A stretch of DNA of 11,462 nucleotides from CAZLPY01 sp964561525 (GCA_964561525.1 CAZLPY010000029.1:1-11462), one strand, 5' to 3'. Positions 1 through 7,993 are shown, numbered from the stretch's first letter. Notes: generated by a model from the sequence alone, not told the origin. A program made the numbers and translations.

Positions 1-20
1 TAATAGAAAGAGCCATCTAG

Positions 21-2012
21 ATGAAGTGGCGACTGTTTGCCCGCTTAGAAATCGTTACATTCGTTGCGATTGTGCTGTATGCCATTTTCTATGCCGCAAC
101 TCCTCACATCCATCTTGATCTTTATATTGTTCCTGGTTTACTGTTATTGTTTTATCTCCCAGGTCGCTGGTTGACGATAATATTCCCCCGGTTGCAACGT
201 CCGTGGCAGGCAGCAGGGCAGTTTGCTCTGTCTGTTTTTCTGTCAGTCTCCATAATAGCTACGCTGCAGCTAGCATTTGCGGGCTATGCTATCAATCCAC
301 ATTCCGCGGTAACGCTAATACTGGTCGTTAACATAATTTTTCTTGTGGTCGGAGTGTTGTTGCGGCGCAAAAGCGATAACATCCGTCCGATGCGTCTGAG
401 TCGTAACGATGTTCTAGTTCTATCAATAGTGCTTTTTGTAATGATAGCAACGATAGCTATTAATCCACTGGCCTCTGATGCAGACGGGTTTTTAGCCGCA
501 TTGCACGGTTCGCTCGCGTGCAACTGCGCCGTAGTCGGCTTTCGCCAGATTTTTGTAATGTACATGGCATTAACCGGGCGTACACTCGGACTCCCTTACA
601 CAGTTATTTTTAGGGTACTATTCCCAACTCTTTTTTACATTTCCAGCTGGTTTTTGCTTGATTACGCCAAACGTACTATTAAATCACCGTCGAATGTCGC
701 AGTGGCTTATCTATTATTGCTAGCTTCGCCGGTTATTTTGTCCGAGGTCAACATCATCCGTCCACAGGTAGCGATGATTGCATATACCCTACCTATATTA
801 GTTTTGGCCATCGAAGCGCTAGTTGATAGATCATGGACCTGGAGCATTGTTGGATTATGGTTTTCCTTACTGGCGATTGGCTTTCATGAACTTAGCGTTG
901 TATTATTACTAGTCACCTTGATTCCAGTACTATCGAAGATTTGGGCATGGGGAGGAAAAGCAAGTGGTAAAAAGCCATGGTATATTTTAGCGGCAATTAT
1001 CATTGCCTACCCTTACGCCAAGATTATTTACGCTAGTCACTACTTTGGTAGGTTAGTAAATATTACACACACTCTGGCGGGTTCATTTCACAGCGTCACT
1101 TGGCATTGGTGGTTTATCAATAGTTATGTAACGATAGATGGTTTTAATATCGGCTGGCCAGGCATCCAAACGGCCTATTACTATGCTTATAATGGTATTT
1201 TAGTGCTGCTCGGGCTGATTTTAGTACTGATTTGGTTAAGGCGAAAAGGTTTTCGTAACAACAGGATGATCATTCCTGGCGCGTACATCGCAATATTTTT
1301 TGTTTTTGCCGAAGTACTCCCTCGTTTGGGATTCTTCTTCTTTCCTAACCGAGCCTGGGTCGATCTAATGCTGGGAGCATCCTTGCTGGCTGTGATGGCT
1401 ATCGGCGGGCTCGAACATAAAGTGCGCATGCGTTGGGTCATCGTAGCCATGTACGCATTAATTGTTATTGGCGTGATAGGCAGCTTGTATGTTGCCCAGA
1501 ATAACGTCTCCGAAGTATTTCGTGAGGAAATTGGCGCACTGCATTATATCCAAAGTACGCCTACGAATAGTTTGTTTCTCTCGAGCCAGGATAATCATGC
1601 GCTCGTGCAACTCTATGGCGAGCGTAATTATGCTACAATAATCCCTGGTCAAAAGTTAAGCAGATCTCAGTTTGACCTCTTGATCGATAAGAAACTTGAT
1701 GCAGTAACGCAGCCTCAAGTTATTGAAAAATCACCGGAGATCAAAGAAGAGGTTAAGCAATATCGTGATAATGTTTTGATATCCGATACTGTAACAGTGA
1801 CCACCCCACCTGTAGTTCACATTGATAAACCTATTTACCGCACAGGCAGTCCGTTATATTTTGTATACTCACTGCGAAAATCTAGCGGACAAAATGCTGC
1901 CAGAGCGTACAACGGTCTATTAATTGATTTACAGAATAAAGATAGCTACCAGAATATTGGCTATCACCCAGTATATGATGATGGATCGGTGATTATTCTA
2001 AAGTTGCGATAA
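21..2012 (+). CDS. Polytopic membrane protein, putative GT-C-type glycosyltransferase or glycan polymerase
   Basis: This is a 663-residue integral membrane protein. By eye it has about 13 hydrophobic segments between residues 10 and 491, then a soluble C-terminal region of about 170 residues (roughly 492-663). After the fifth segment is an acidic motif, SDADGF (residues 152-157, Asp153 and Asp155). It is placed like the Asp-rich extracytoplasmic loop motifs that GT-C enzymes use to bind metal or lipid-phosphate sugars. Later come GFHE (287-290) and a conserved-looking FFFPNRAW stretch (438-446). The likely role is transfer of a sugar from a polyprenyl-phosphate donor, or polymerisation of repeat units, on the outer membrane face; this is inferred from topology and neighbours. 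The start is fixed closely: an in-frame TAG lies immediately before the ATG, and a purine-rich GAAAGAG at 6-12 could serve as ribosome binding site. The epimerase gene follows after 23 bp. A Wzy-type polymerase remains an alternative. The membrane call is firm and the enzyme class is not. Confidence 0.72.
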   Translation: MKWRLFARLEIVTFVAIVLYAIFYAATPHIHLDLYIVPGLLLLFYLPGRWLTIIFPRLQRPWQAAGQFALSVFLSVSIIATLQLAFAGYAINPHSAVTLILVVNIIFLVVGVLLRRKSDNIRPMRLSRNDVLVLSIVLFVMIATIAINPLASDADGFLAALHGSLACNCAVVGFRQIFVMYMALTGRTLGLPYTVIFRVLFPTLFYISSWFLLDYAKRTIKSPSNVAVAYLLLLASPVILSEVNIIRPQVAMIAYTLPILVLAIEALVDRSWTWSIVGLWFSLLAIGFHELSVVLLLVTLIPVLSKIWAWGGKASGKKPWYILAAIIIAYPYAKIIYASHYFGRLVNITHTLAGSFHSVTWHWWFINSYVTIDGFNIGWPGIQTAYYYAYNGILVLLGLILVLIWLRRKGFRNNRMIIPGAYIAIFFVFAEVLPRLGFFFFPNRAWVDLMLGASLLAVMAIGGLEHKVRMRWVIVAMYALIVIGVIGSLYVAQNNVSEVFREEIGALHYIQSTPTNSLFLSSQDNHALVQLYGERNYATIIPGQKLSRSQFDLLIDKKLDAVTQPQVIEKSPEIKEEVKQYRDNVLISDTVTVTTPPVVHIDKPIYRTGSPLYFVYSLRKSSGQNAARAYNGLLIDLQNKDSYQNIGYHPVYDDGSVIILKLR

Positions 2013-2026
2013 TATTTGGGTAAGAT

Positions 2027-2030
2027 GGAG
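2027..2030 (+). promoter_or_regulatory. Ribosome binding site of the epimerase gene at 2036
   Basis: A GGAG lies 5 nt before the ATG at 2036, within the 23-bp gap after the membrane-protein stop codon. It supports the chosen start and suggests the gene is translated from a polycistronic message with the gene before it. Confidence 0.6.
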
Positions 2031-2035
2031 AAATT

Positions 2036-2998
2036 ATGAAAATACTAGTTACTGGAGGCGCCGGGCTGATTGGTAGCCATCTCGTTGAACGACTGATAAA
2101 AGACAAGCACGAAGTAACTGTTCTCGACGACCTTTCAATTGGCAAAAAGGAATATCTTGAAGCCGTAAGCGGTTCTTCTTCGTATCATTTTGTCAAAGGA
2201 TCGGTGCTAGATGAGCAGCTGGTTAAGCAGCTAGTCGATGGCCAAGACGCGGTAATCCATCTGGCCGCCTCGCTAGGGGTACAGCTCATTTTGGATCGTC
2301 CTTTATTTGCAATGACCACAAACCTTGATGGCAGCAACAATATTTTGAAGGCCGCAGCCAAAACCGGGGTACGGACTTTCATCGCTTCCACCTCAGAAGT
2401 CTATGGCAAAAACACTAAAATTCCGTTTTCGGAGGATGACGACCGCACGCTAGGACCCACCAGCATTGTACGTTGGAGCTACGCCGAAGCTAAGGCAATG
2501 GATGAATTTTTGGCTCTTGCATACAGTCAGGAACTGCATTTGCCAGTTGTAATTACACGTCTTTTTAATGTTATCGGCCCACGGCAGAGCACCAAATGGG
2601 GTTTTGTAGCCGCGCGTTTTATTGAAAATGCATTAGCCAATGAGCCAATCGTTGTATACGGCGATGGCACCCAAAGACGCTGTTTTGGTAACGTCAGCGA
2701 CATCGTAGAGGCATATGTGCAGTTACTTGATTGCGCGGAGGCCAATAACCAGGTTATTAATCTTGGTAGCTCTGAAGAAATTAGCATCGCTGAATTGGCG
2801 GCATTGGTGGTCAAATTAACAGGCAGCAAATCGCCAATCATCTATCAATCCTACAAGGAAGCATACGGGGCCGGTTTTGAGGACATGATGCGTCGTGTTC
2901 CTGATCTAACCAAAATTAAAAAATTAACTGGGTGGCAGCCAACGATGTCACTAGAGAAGTCGATTCTGAGTATTCAGGAGTGGATTAAGCGCTCGTAA
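2036..2998 (+). CDS. NAD-dependent nucleotide-sugar epimerase/dehydratase (extended SDR)
   Basis: This 320-residue protein is a full-length extended short-chain dehydrogenase/reductase. TGGAGLIGSHL (residues 6-16) is the NAD(P)-binding glycine-rich loop. HLAAS (75-79) follows the fourth strand. STSEVYG (118-124) carries the catalytic Thr/Ser region, and Y149-x3-K153 (YAEAK) is the active-site Tyr/Lys pair. RLFNVIGPRQ (175-184) and GDGTQRRCF (209-217) are the usual substrate-domain motifs. The TSE-VYG pattern resembles the TDEVYG of 4,6-dehydratases and the decarboxylase/epimerase branch more than the SSAAVYG of classic GalE, but the acidic residue pattern is incomplete. The exact reaction (4-epimerase, 4,6-dehydratase or UDP-glucuronate decarboxylase) cannot be fixed. 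Presumably it is cytosolic and makes a sugar nucleotide for the glycan built by this locus. Its last 25 bp overlap the convergent glycosyltransferase gene on the other strand. Confidence 0.88.
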   Translation: MKILVTGGAGLIGSHLVERLIKDKHEVTVLDDLSIGKKEYLEAVSGSSSYHFVKGSVLDEQLVKQLVDGQDAVIHLAASLGVQLILDRPLFAMTTNLDGSNNILKAAAKTGVRTFIASTSEVYGKNTKIPFSEDDDRTLGPTSIVRWSYAEAKAMDEFLALAYSQELHLPVVITRLFNVIGPRQSTKWGFVAARFIENALANEPIVVYGDGTQRRCFGNVSDIVEAYVQLLDCAEANNQVINLGSSEEISIAELAALVVKLTGSKSPIIYQSYKEAYGAGFEDMMRRVPDLTKIKKLTGWQPTMSLEKSILSIQEWIKRS

Positions 2999-4101
2999 GT
3001 TTCGATAATAATTTGCTCTTGCTTTTGCCAAGCGTAGTTTTCTACTTTACGCGAGTCTAGATCAAAAGAGATTTCCCCGGAGATAATTTTTTTCAAAGCT
3101 TTTTCCAAGCTTTCACTATTGTATTCAATTGCTAAGCCCCAGTTGGTTTTTTCCAAAATGGCCGCTGTGGCGGTTTTGGCCGAGACTATAATTGGTTTGA
3201 ACAAGCGAAAGGCTTCGAATAATTTGGTCGAAGTGGCATAACGGTAGTTTTCAAACTCTGGGTTAAGTAAAGAAATCATTAAATCAGCCCGCTCATTAAG
3301 CTCCATTGCTTGATCATGGCCTATGCGCCCATGGAAGTGACAGTTGGGGCTCTGTAAGTCTTCAAATGCCTTTTGGAAGTATTTAAGATCTGCTCCCATG
3401 CCAGCAATATCAAACGAAATCTCTGGGAATTTTACAACCGCGTCCATCAAGAACTCGACGCCACGGATACCTTTAGTCAAGTTGCCAACATAAACCACCT
3501 TGATTTGTTGCCCAGGCTTAAATTTGACCTGTTTATGACCAGGCACCAGCAGGTCGGAGTTGTATGTCACAAAGCATTTGGATTTAATAGGACCGAATTG
3601 CTTCTCGGTTAAGCCCAGCTGGTCAATGCGCTCTGGGTCAGGGATGAAAAAGGCGTTCGCCCGACGAATAAAAAAGATATCCATTGCCAGGAATACTCTA
3701 CGCAGCAAGGATTTTGGAGGCAGAGCGTATTTACCGGCAGTTACATCATGAATATCGAACACGATCGGAATGCGACGCAGCCTGCTATAAAAGTAGGCCG
3801 GGATGAATCCTTCTAAATCGCAGCCGTGAATAGCATCCGGCTTTATTAATATGAGCTGCCAAATGCAAAAGATTGTCCAAAGTGGCAAAAACAGCAAAAT
3901 CTTCTTTGATCCGAGCGGAGCATTCATGTAAAAACGACGCGCTGGAGGGTTGGTTTCCTTTATTTCATCGCGATTCCACAGGATGGCGCGGCAATCACCA
4001 ATTTTGCACAATGTTTGGTACATTTTGATCGTACGAGTATCTGAGCGCATGCTGTTCGCACGAATAAAAGCAATTTTGGCTTGAGAATTTTTTACAGGCA
4101 T
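2974..4101 (-). CDS. Glycosyltransferase family 4 protein
   Basis: This 375-residue protein has GT4 (GT-B fold) architecture. The N-terminal domain has a hydrophobic stretch (about residues 67-87, KKILLFLPLWTIFCIWQLIL) that could help it associate with the membrane, then HGCDLEGFIPA (92-102) and IVFDIHDV (113-120). The C-terminal donor domain begins with VVYVGNLTKGIRGVEFLMDA (202-221). It includes FENYRYATSTKLFEAF (283-298), which matches the common NYRYA-x-x-KLFEYM motif around the nucleotide-sugar site. The donor and acceptor are unknown. The gene is the last of the minus-strand run. Its ATG overlaps the end of the dehydrogenase gene by 10 bp, and no clear Shine-Dalgarno motif is seen, so translational coupling is likely. 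It ends in TGA at 2974-2976, inside the 3' end of the convergent epimerase gene. Length and motifs look complete. Confidence 0.88.
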   Translation of the reverse strand: MPVKNSQAKIAFIRANSMRSDTRTIKMYQTLCKIGDCRAILWNRDEIKETNPPARRFYMNAPLGSKKILLFLPLWTIFCIWQLILIKPDAIHGCDLEGFIPAYFYSRLRRIPIVFDIHDVTAGKYALPPKSLLRRVFLAMDIFFIRRANAFFIPDPERIDQLGLTEKQFGPIKSKCFVTYNSDLLVPGHKQVKFKPGQQIKVVYVGNLTKGIRGVEFLMDAVVKFPEISFDIAGMGADLKYFQKAFEDLQSPNCHFHGRIGHDQAMELNERADLMISLLNPEFENYRYATSTKLFEAFRLFKPIIVSAKTATAAILEKTNWGLAIEYNSESLEKALKKIISGEISFDLDSRKVENYAWQKQEQIIIETYERLIHS

Positions 4102-5396
4102 TTGTAGATAACTTTAGGTTGATTTTGTAGCTGCGGGAAGAGGCGTTTGATATCGATAATTACCGCCGGTTTGTTAGACACGCGCAACAATTCTTTTTCC
4201 ATGGTCTTGAATTGGCGATGCGGTGTGGCAACAATAATCGCATCATACTTGTTGCTGCCATCCAGTTTAGTGGTCGAGCCAATAGAGAATTCGTGTTGAA
4301 TTTCTTCCGCAGTTAGCAAGGGATCGAAGCCGGTGATGTGCATATCAAAACGGCGAAGCCTATCTATCGCAATAGCAATTTTCGAATTACGCATATCTTT
4401 AACATTTTCTTTAAAAGTTAGTCCAAGTACCAGCACTTTGGCCTGGCGCACCTCTTTATTAGCTTGGATCAAGCCACGTACTGTTTCCTCAGCTACGAAA
4501 TCGGCCATATAGTCATTTACTCGTCGTGCCGTAGTAATCAGGGCAGGATGAAAGCCAAGCTCTTCAGCCTTATAAACCAGGTAGTAAGGGTCTACGCCGA
4601 TGCAGTGACCACCAACCAGACCAGGGGTAAACTGTAAAGCATTCCATTTAGTCGCAGCAGCTTCCATGACATCGTGCGTATCGATGCCGATGCGGTGGAA
4701 AATCAGCGAAAGCTCATTAATTAAAGCGATATTAACGTCGCGCTGAGTGTTTTCAATCACCTTTGTTGCTTCAGCCACTTTAATACTTTTGGCCACATAG
4801 ACGCCTCCGAGGCAAATGGTTTTATAGGTGTCAGCGATTATTTTGGTACTAGCCACGTCTGATCCAGACACAATTTTAGTTACTTTTTCTAGGGTATGCT
4901 CTTTATCGCCAGGATTGATACGCTCAGGTGAATAACCGACGCTGAAATCTTTGCCAAACTTTAGCCCTGACAACTTTTCTAGGATTGGAACGCAGACCTC
5001 CTCGGTCACGCCTGGATAGACCGTGGATTCATATACCACAATTGCACCAGCTGTAAGATTGCGCCCTACCAGCTCACTCGCTCGCTCAATGTAAGACAAA
5101 TCCGGTTGGCTAACTCGCGTAACCGGTGTCGGCACCGCAATAATAATAAAATTAGCCTGCTTTAGGTCAATTTCATCGCTGCTATATGCAACCTCACTTT
5201 TTCTGAGATCAGCGGCGCTGTGTTCATTGCTTGCATCAAGATGTTTTTTTAGCTGGCCAATACGGTCTTTGTTAACGTCAAAGCCGATAGTTTTAATAGA
5301 AGTTCGCCCAAAAGCTAAAGCTAGTGGCAATCCAACATACCCAAGCCCCACCACGGCGACAACGGTTGAATTGGATGAGGTAGTCATGCCTGTCAT
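4092..5396 (-). CDS. UDP-sugar 6-dehydrogenase (UDP-HexNAc dehydrogenase type)
   Basis: This 434-residue enzyme belongs to the UDP-glucose/GDP-mannose dehydrogenase superfamily. It oxidises C6 of a nucleotide sugar to a carboxylate in two NAD+-dependent steps. GLGYVGLPLA (residues 17-26) is the NAD-binding loop. VPTPV (88-92) and YESTVYPGVTEE (122-133) are standard motifs, and GYSPERINPGDKEH (154-167) is the usual central signature. VAEATKVIENTQRDVNIALI (207-226) is the dimer-interface helix. GGHCIGVDPYYL (262-273) contains the catalytic Cys265. LGLTFKENVKDMRNSK (324-339) starts the C-terminal domain. The WNALQFTPGLVGGHCIGVDP pattern is characteristic of the WbpA/WbpO/TviB group acting on UDP-GlcNAc or UDP-GalNAc rather than plain UDP-glucose, so a UDP-N-acetylhexosaminuronic acid is the likely product. 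The first ATG has an AGG 5 nt upstream and is preferred over the ATG three codons later. The product would add negative charge to the glycan. Confidence 0.93.
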   Translation of the reverse strand: MTGMTTSSNSTVVAVVGLGYVGLPLALAFGRTSIKTIGFDVNKDRIGQLKKHLDASNEHSAADLRKSEVAYSSDEIDLKQANFIIIAVPTPVTRVSQPDLSYIERASELVGRNLTAGAIVVYESTVYPGVTEEVCVPILEKLSGLKFGKDFSVGYSPERINPGDKEHTLEKVTKIVSGSDVASTKIIADTYKTICLGGVYVAKSIKVAEATKVIENTQRDVNIALINELSLIFHRIGIDTHDVMEAAATKWNALQFTPGLVGGHCIGVDPYYLVYKAEELGFHPALITTARRVNDYMADFVAEETVRGLIQANKEVRQAKVLVLGLTFKENVKDMRNSKIAIAIDRLRRFDMHITGFDPLLTAEEIQHEFSIGSTTKLDGSNKYDAIIVATPHRQFKTMEKELLRVSNKPAVIIDIKRLFPQLQNQPKVIYKCL

Positions 5397-5438
5397 TGTA
5401 GCCTAAAGCTCGAGTCTCTTCAACGTGCGGGTCAACGC

Positions 5439-6407
5439 TTACCAGCCGCGATGCTTTTCGCGCATCCGGAAGCCGTATTCTTCTAGAGTGAAAAACCACG
5501 ACCGAGGCAGAATAAACATCAGGAAATAGCCGTAATTAAGCACAGATTTTGGTGCGATGCGTATTGCCCTGGTCAAGTGTTGCAGAGCTAGCCATCGCCT
5601 GTTATGCCTATAGAGGGCGCGTGCAAATAAAACATGGAGCTCGGCGATTAAGCGTGACGGTTTGATCGTTGCTAACATCACTACATAGTCTGACGCTTGT
5701 TTTGACCAAAGCGCATCGCGCACCTTTTGCAAGTTGCGCCTCTGTAAAGCAGATTTGGTCAGGCTTTCGCCTTGAGGATTGCGACGCCATAAATACAGCG
5801 TCTCACTGATGTTTGCGAGCTTGCCCTGGTGCCGCAGTCGCGTCCACAGTTCGTAATCTTCAACTAAGTAAGCCCTAGGGTTATACAAGCCTGCCTGAAG
5901 CAGGCACGTTTTGCGGTACATTACTGAGCCATGCGGGAAAACATTTATCACATCGAGTGCTTGTTGCATTATGACGTTGTCAGTTAACACCTCTTGCTCA
6001 GCAATTACGGCTCCGTGCTCATCAATGACCTTCATGGAGGTGCCCACGATGCAATAATCCGGGTGCTTTTGCATGAAATCATACTGTTTTTGCAGACGTG
6101 ATGGCACCGAAATATCGTCTGCATCCATGCGGGCGATTAGGTCTGTTCGCGCAGATTTGATTCCTTCATTTAAAGTCGCAATGAGTTTCTGGTTCTTGGT
6201 GTGTTCGATGATCCTAATCCGCGGGTCTTTATAAGATTGTATAATCTCCAGGCTGCTGTCAGAGCTCGCATCATCAATAATCAAAAACTCAAAACGCGAG
6301 AATGTTTGATTCAAAACACTGTCAATCGCATGTCTTAAAAACGTTTCCGCATTATAAACCGGCATCAACACCGTTACTAACGGTGCATGCGTTACAGACG
6401 AATCCAT
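5439..6407 (-). CDS. Glycosyltransferase family 2 protein
   Basis: This 322-residue inverting GT-A glycosyltransferase is complete. VTVLMPVYNAETFLRHAIDS (residues 11-30) opens the nucleotide-binding domain, and IIDDASSD (43-50) contacts the UDP moiety. ARMDADDIS (92-100) carries the metal-binding DxD. VEDYELWTRL (182-191) carries the Glu183-Asp184 pair; the family's catalytic base lies in this motif. The C-terminal part (about 250-322) contains basic and hydrophobic segments, including NYGYFLMFILPRSWFF (291-306), which may sit on the membrane. Donor and acceptor are unknown. The start codon lies 16 bp inside the end of the fucosyltransferase gene and there is no convincing Shine-Dalgarno motif, so translation is probably coupled. 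A 42-bp gap precedes the dehydrogenase gene. Together with the GT11 and GT4 genes around it, it presumably adds one residue of the repeat unit. Confidence 0.92.
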   Translation of the reverse strand: MDSSVTHAPLVTVLMPVYNAETFLRHAIDSVLNQTFSRFEFLIIDDASSDSSLEIIQSYKDPRIRIIEHTKNQKLIATLNEGIKSARTDLIARMDADDISVPSRLQKQYDFMQKHPDYCIVGTSMKVIDEHGAVIAEQEVLTDNVIMQQALDVINVFPHGSVMYRKTCLLQAGLYNPRAYLVEDYELWTRLRHQGKLANISETLYLWRRNPQGESLTKSALQRRNLQKVRDALWSKQASDYVVMLATIKPSRLIAELHVLFARALYRHNRRWLALQHLTRAIRIAPKSVLNYGYFLMFILPRSWFFTLEEYGFRMREKHRGW

Positions 6408-7237
6408 GTTGGCGGGACAAGGTCGCGCGAGTCCTTGCTTTTATCGCTGAACCACTGTTTTGGTGCAATTACTATTTTATTTTCATGCGCTGATAGCCAA
6501 GCTCCCCACCAACTAAAGGTGCTATTTGCAATGATAAAGTGCTGGCAATGGCTCATTAGGCGCAGGTCTTCGTAAGCATATTTGCCCTGGTTATGACCAA
6601 TATAAGTGGCGGGATAATCTAGTTTTAAGTTTTGTTTAACCCACTCTGGATCATCGGAAAAAACGTAGAAATGAGGATTTTTCACCCTTTTCACCATGTG
6701 CGTGATTGCTTCATAGTAGTAGTCTAGCGATCGCGTGCCCAGTACTTCAACGGTCAAGGGATCAGTTACATAATCGCCGCGACGAATATGGATACAGATT
6801 GCCGATGTGCCCGTGATTTCTTTCAAGAGCTCAGCATTCTTTGCTGAAGGTTTTTCTTTAAAGGTGAACTCTTTTAAAACCAAGGGCTTAATCGACTCAA
6901 AATATTTGTAGCTTTGCCAGTAGCCATTAAAATAACTATTGTCAGGAGATTTTAAAACTTCTGGGTCAAATAGCATACTTTTTTCATAAACGGGGTTCAT
7001 CTTTTGTAGCACACCAATCCTGTGCAAAAAAAGTTTAGGCATAGAAGCGACCTTGCCCGTAATAGAAAAATGGTTTAGCTCATATGAGCGCATGCGGTCA
7101 AGGGCGATATATTTCTTAGGGCCATAATCAAAACAGTTAAGCGACAGCTTTGTATTGAGCTTCTCTGCCATGCGCAAGCCAAAGGCATATTGAAAAAGCT
7201 GATTACCCAATCCACCCGTAAGTCGCATAATAATCAT
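6392..7237 (-). CDS. Alpha-1,2-fucosyltransferase (GT11 family)
   Basis: This 281-residue protein carries the GT11 signatures. MRLTGGLGNQLFQYAFG (residues 4-20) is the N-terminal motif. IHIRRGDYV (149-157) is the HxRRGD motif thought to bind the GDP moiety. FSDDPEWVK (193-201) and ANSTFSWWGAWLS (237-249) are the other two conserved blocks. The length is normal for bacterial members such as WbiQ, WbsJ and FutC. These enzymes transfer L-fucose from GDP-fucose to form an alpha-1,2 linkage, often on galactose, in O-antigens or capsules. Some family members accept other sugars, so the donor is inferred. Its ATG is 13 nt after the methyltransferase stop, and an AGGAG overlapping that stop supports the first ATG. 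No GDP-fucose synthesis genes (gmd or fcl) are present in the window. The gene overlaps the GT2 start by 16 bp. Confidence 0.93.
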   Translation of the reverse strand: MIIMRLTGGLGNQLFQYAFGLRMAEKLNTKLSLNCFDYGPKKYIALDRMRSYELNHFSITGKVASMPKLFLHRIGVLQKMNPVYEKSMLFDPEVLKSPDNSYFNGYWQSYKYFESIKPLVLKEFTFKEKPSAKNAELLKEITGTSAICIHIRRGDYVTDPLTVEVLGTRSLDYYYEAITHMVKRVKNPHFYVFSDDPEWVKQNLKLDYPATYIGHNQGKYAYEDLRLMSHCQHFIIANSTFSWWGAWLSAHENKIVIAPKQWFSDKSKDSRDLVPPTWIRL

Positions 7238-7247
7238 CTTTTAGATA

Positions 7248-7252
7248 CTCCT
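7248..7252 (-). promoter_or_regulatory. Ribosome binding site of the fucosyltransferase gene, overlapping the methyltransferase stop
   Basis: On the minus strand an AGGAG overlaps the TAG stop codon of the upstream gene (7251-7253) and lies 10 nt before the ATG at 7237. It favours that ATG over the in-frame ATG three codons later, which would be 19 nt away. The arrangement suits reinitiation by ribosomes that have just ended the upstream gene. Confidence 0.55.
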
Positions 7253-7976
7253 AATAATCAAAATTCTTCCAGAGCACATAGACCTCTCCCTCGGGCAACA
7301 CCCAGCCCATTTTAGAACGCGATTCGCCAGCCTTGGCCAATCCCTTGCACCAACCGAATATGTCTTTAAAAATCGCGTCGTTAAGCTCCAGCGGCTCTGT
7401 TTTCGTGGCCTTGTGGTAGTGCACATGCATCGCAAACTTACCATCTTTTTTAAGAACACGCTTAATTTCGGCAGACGTTTTCGTCAAATCATCTACATGA
7501 TCGATCGCATTGACTGAAATTACCGCGTCAAAAAAACTATCTTGCACAGGGATGTTTTCAGAATAGCCATTAATAAACTTTGTGTTTTCGTAATAGTGCA
7601 GTGGATATCCCGCCGCAAGGTACTGAGAATACAGGGGATCAAGGCAGTACAAATCCGCTTTGGCAAAAATAGTAGCACTGGGCAAAGGTCCCGCGCCAAT
7701 ATCAAGCAACTTGCAGTTGGCAAAAGACTGTGTGGACAGCTCCAGATCTTGTTTATATTTTGGCTTTTGATGTAAATCAAGCCAGGTTAAGAGGGCAGAG
7801 TCCTTCTCATTGTTAGCTTTAATTTTTTGCTTGGGGGTTGGAGAAGCAGTTCCAAAAAGCTCCTTCTTTTCCCCTTTATACCACGCAATACTGTCCTTAA
7901 CCATGCCTTGCCAGAATGTAACTTCTGCATCATATTTATTGGCAAACGAAAATCTACTTAAGGGATTTAATCGCAT
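7251..7976 (-). CDS. Class I SAM-dependent methyltransferase
   Basis: This 241-residue protein has a Rossmann methyltransferase domain after an N-terminal region of about 85 residues. LLDIGAGPLPS (residues 90-100) is motif I, the SAM-binding glycine loop. YCLDPLY (110-116) holds the acidic residue expected to bind the SAM ribose hydroxyls. SENIPVQDSFFDAVISVNA (139-157) gives motifs II and III, followed by HVDD (160-163) and the typical EIKRVLKKDGKFAMHVHYH (170-188). The N-terminal region (WYKGEKKELFG, 32-42) does not match a family I can name and may recognise the acceptor. The likely role is O- or N-methylation of a sugar in the locus product; the substrate is unknown. It lies between the GT4 and GT11 genes, 17 bp after the GT4 stop, with a purine-rich GAAAGAG just before the ATG. 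Its TAG stop is part of the ribosome binding site for the next gene. Confidence 0.85.
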   Translation of the reverse strand: MRLNPLSRFSFANKYDAEVTFWQGMVKDSIAWYKGEKKELFGTASPTPKQKIKANNEKDSALLTWLDLHQKPKYKQDLELSTQSFANCKLLDIGAGPLPSATIFAKADLYCLDPLYSQYLAAGYPLHYYENTKFINGYSENIPVQDSFFDAVISVNAIDHVDDLTKTSAEIKRVLKKDGKFAMHVHYHKATKTEPLELNDAIFKDIFGWCKGLAKAGESRSKMGWVLPEGEVYVLWKNFDY

Positions 7977-7993
7977 AGTCTCTTTCTAGACTT

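Noticed and set aside
1..20. Promoter of the plus-strand block in the first 20 bases
   Set aside because: The space is too short to hold a promoter with both -10 and -35 elements. The bases contain only stop codons and a purine-rich stretch that could be a ribosome binding site.
2974..2976. Possible TGA recoding (TGA as glycine, as in SR1 or Gracilibacteria)
   Set aside because: TGA ends several genes at natural lengths and in ATGA overlaps with the next start (9166, 10002, 10952), and no gene needs TGA read-through to complete a domain.
3032..3052. Short inverted repeat (GCGTA and TACGC, 11-nt loop) just past the end of the epimerase gene
   Set aside because: The stem is only 5 bp and no U-tract follows, so it is too weak to call a terminator of the plus-strand block.
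3095..3113. Perfect 7-bp inverted repeat (AAAGCTT, 5-nt loop, AAGCTTT) near a run of seven T on the plus strand
   Set aside because: The T-run precedes the stem on the plus strand and becomes an A-run after it on the minus strand, so it fits an intrinsic terminator in neither direction. The stem is AT-rich and codes for ordinary residues of the GT4 protein.
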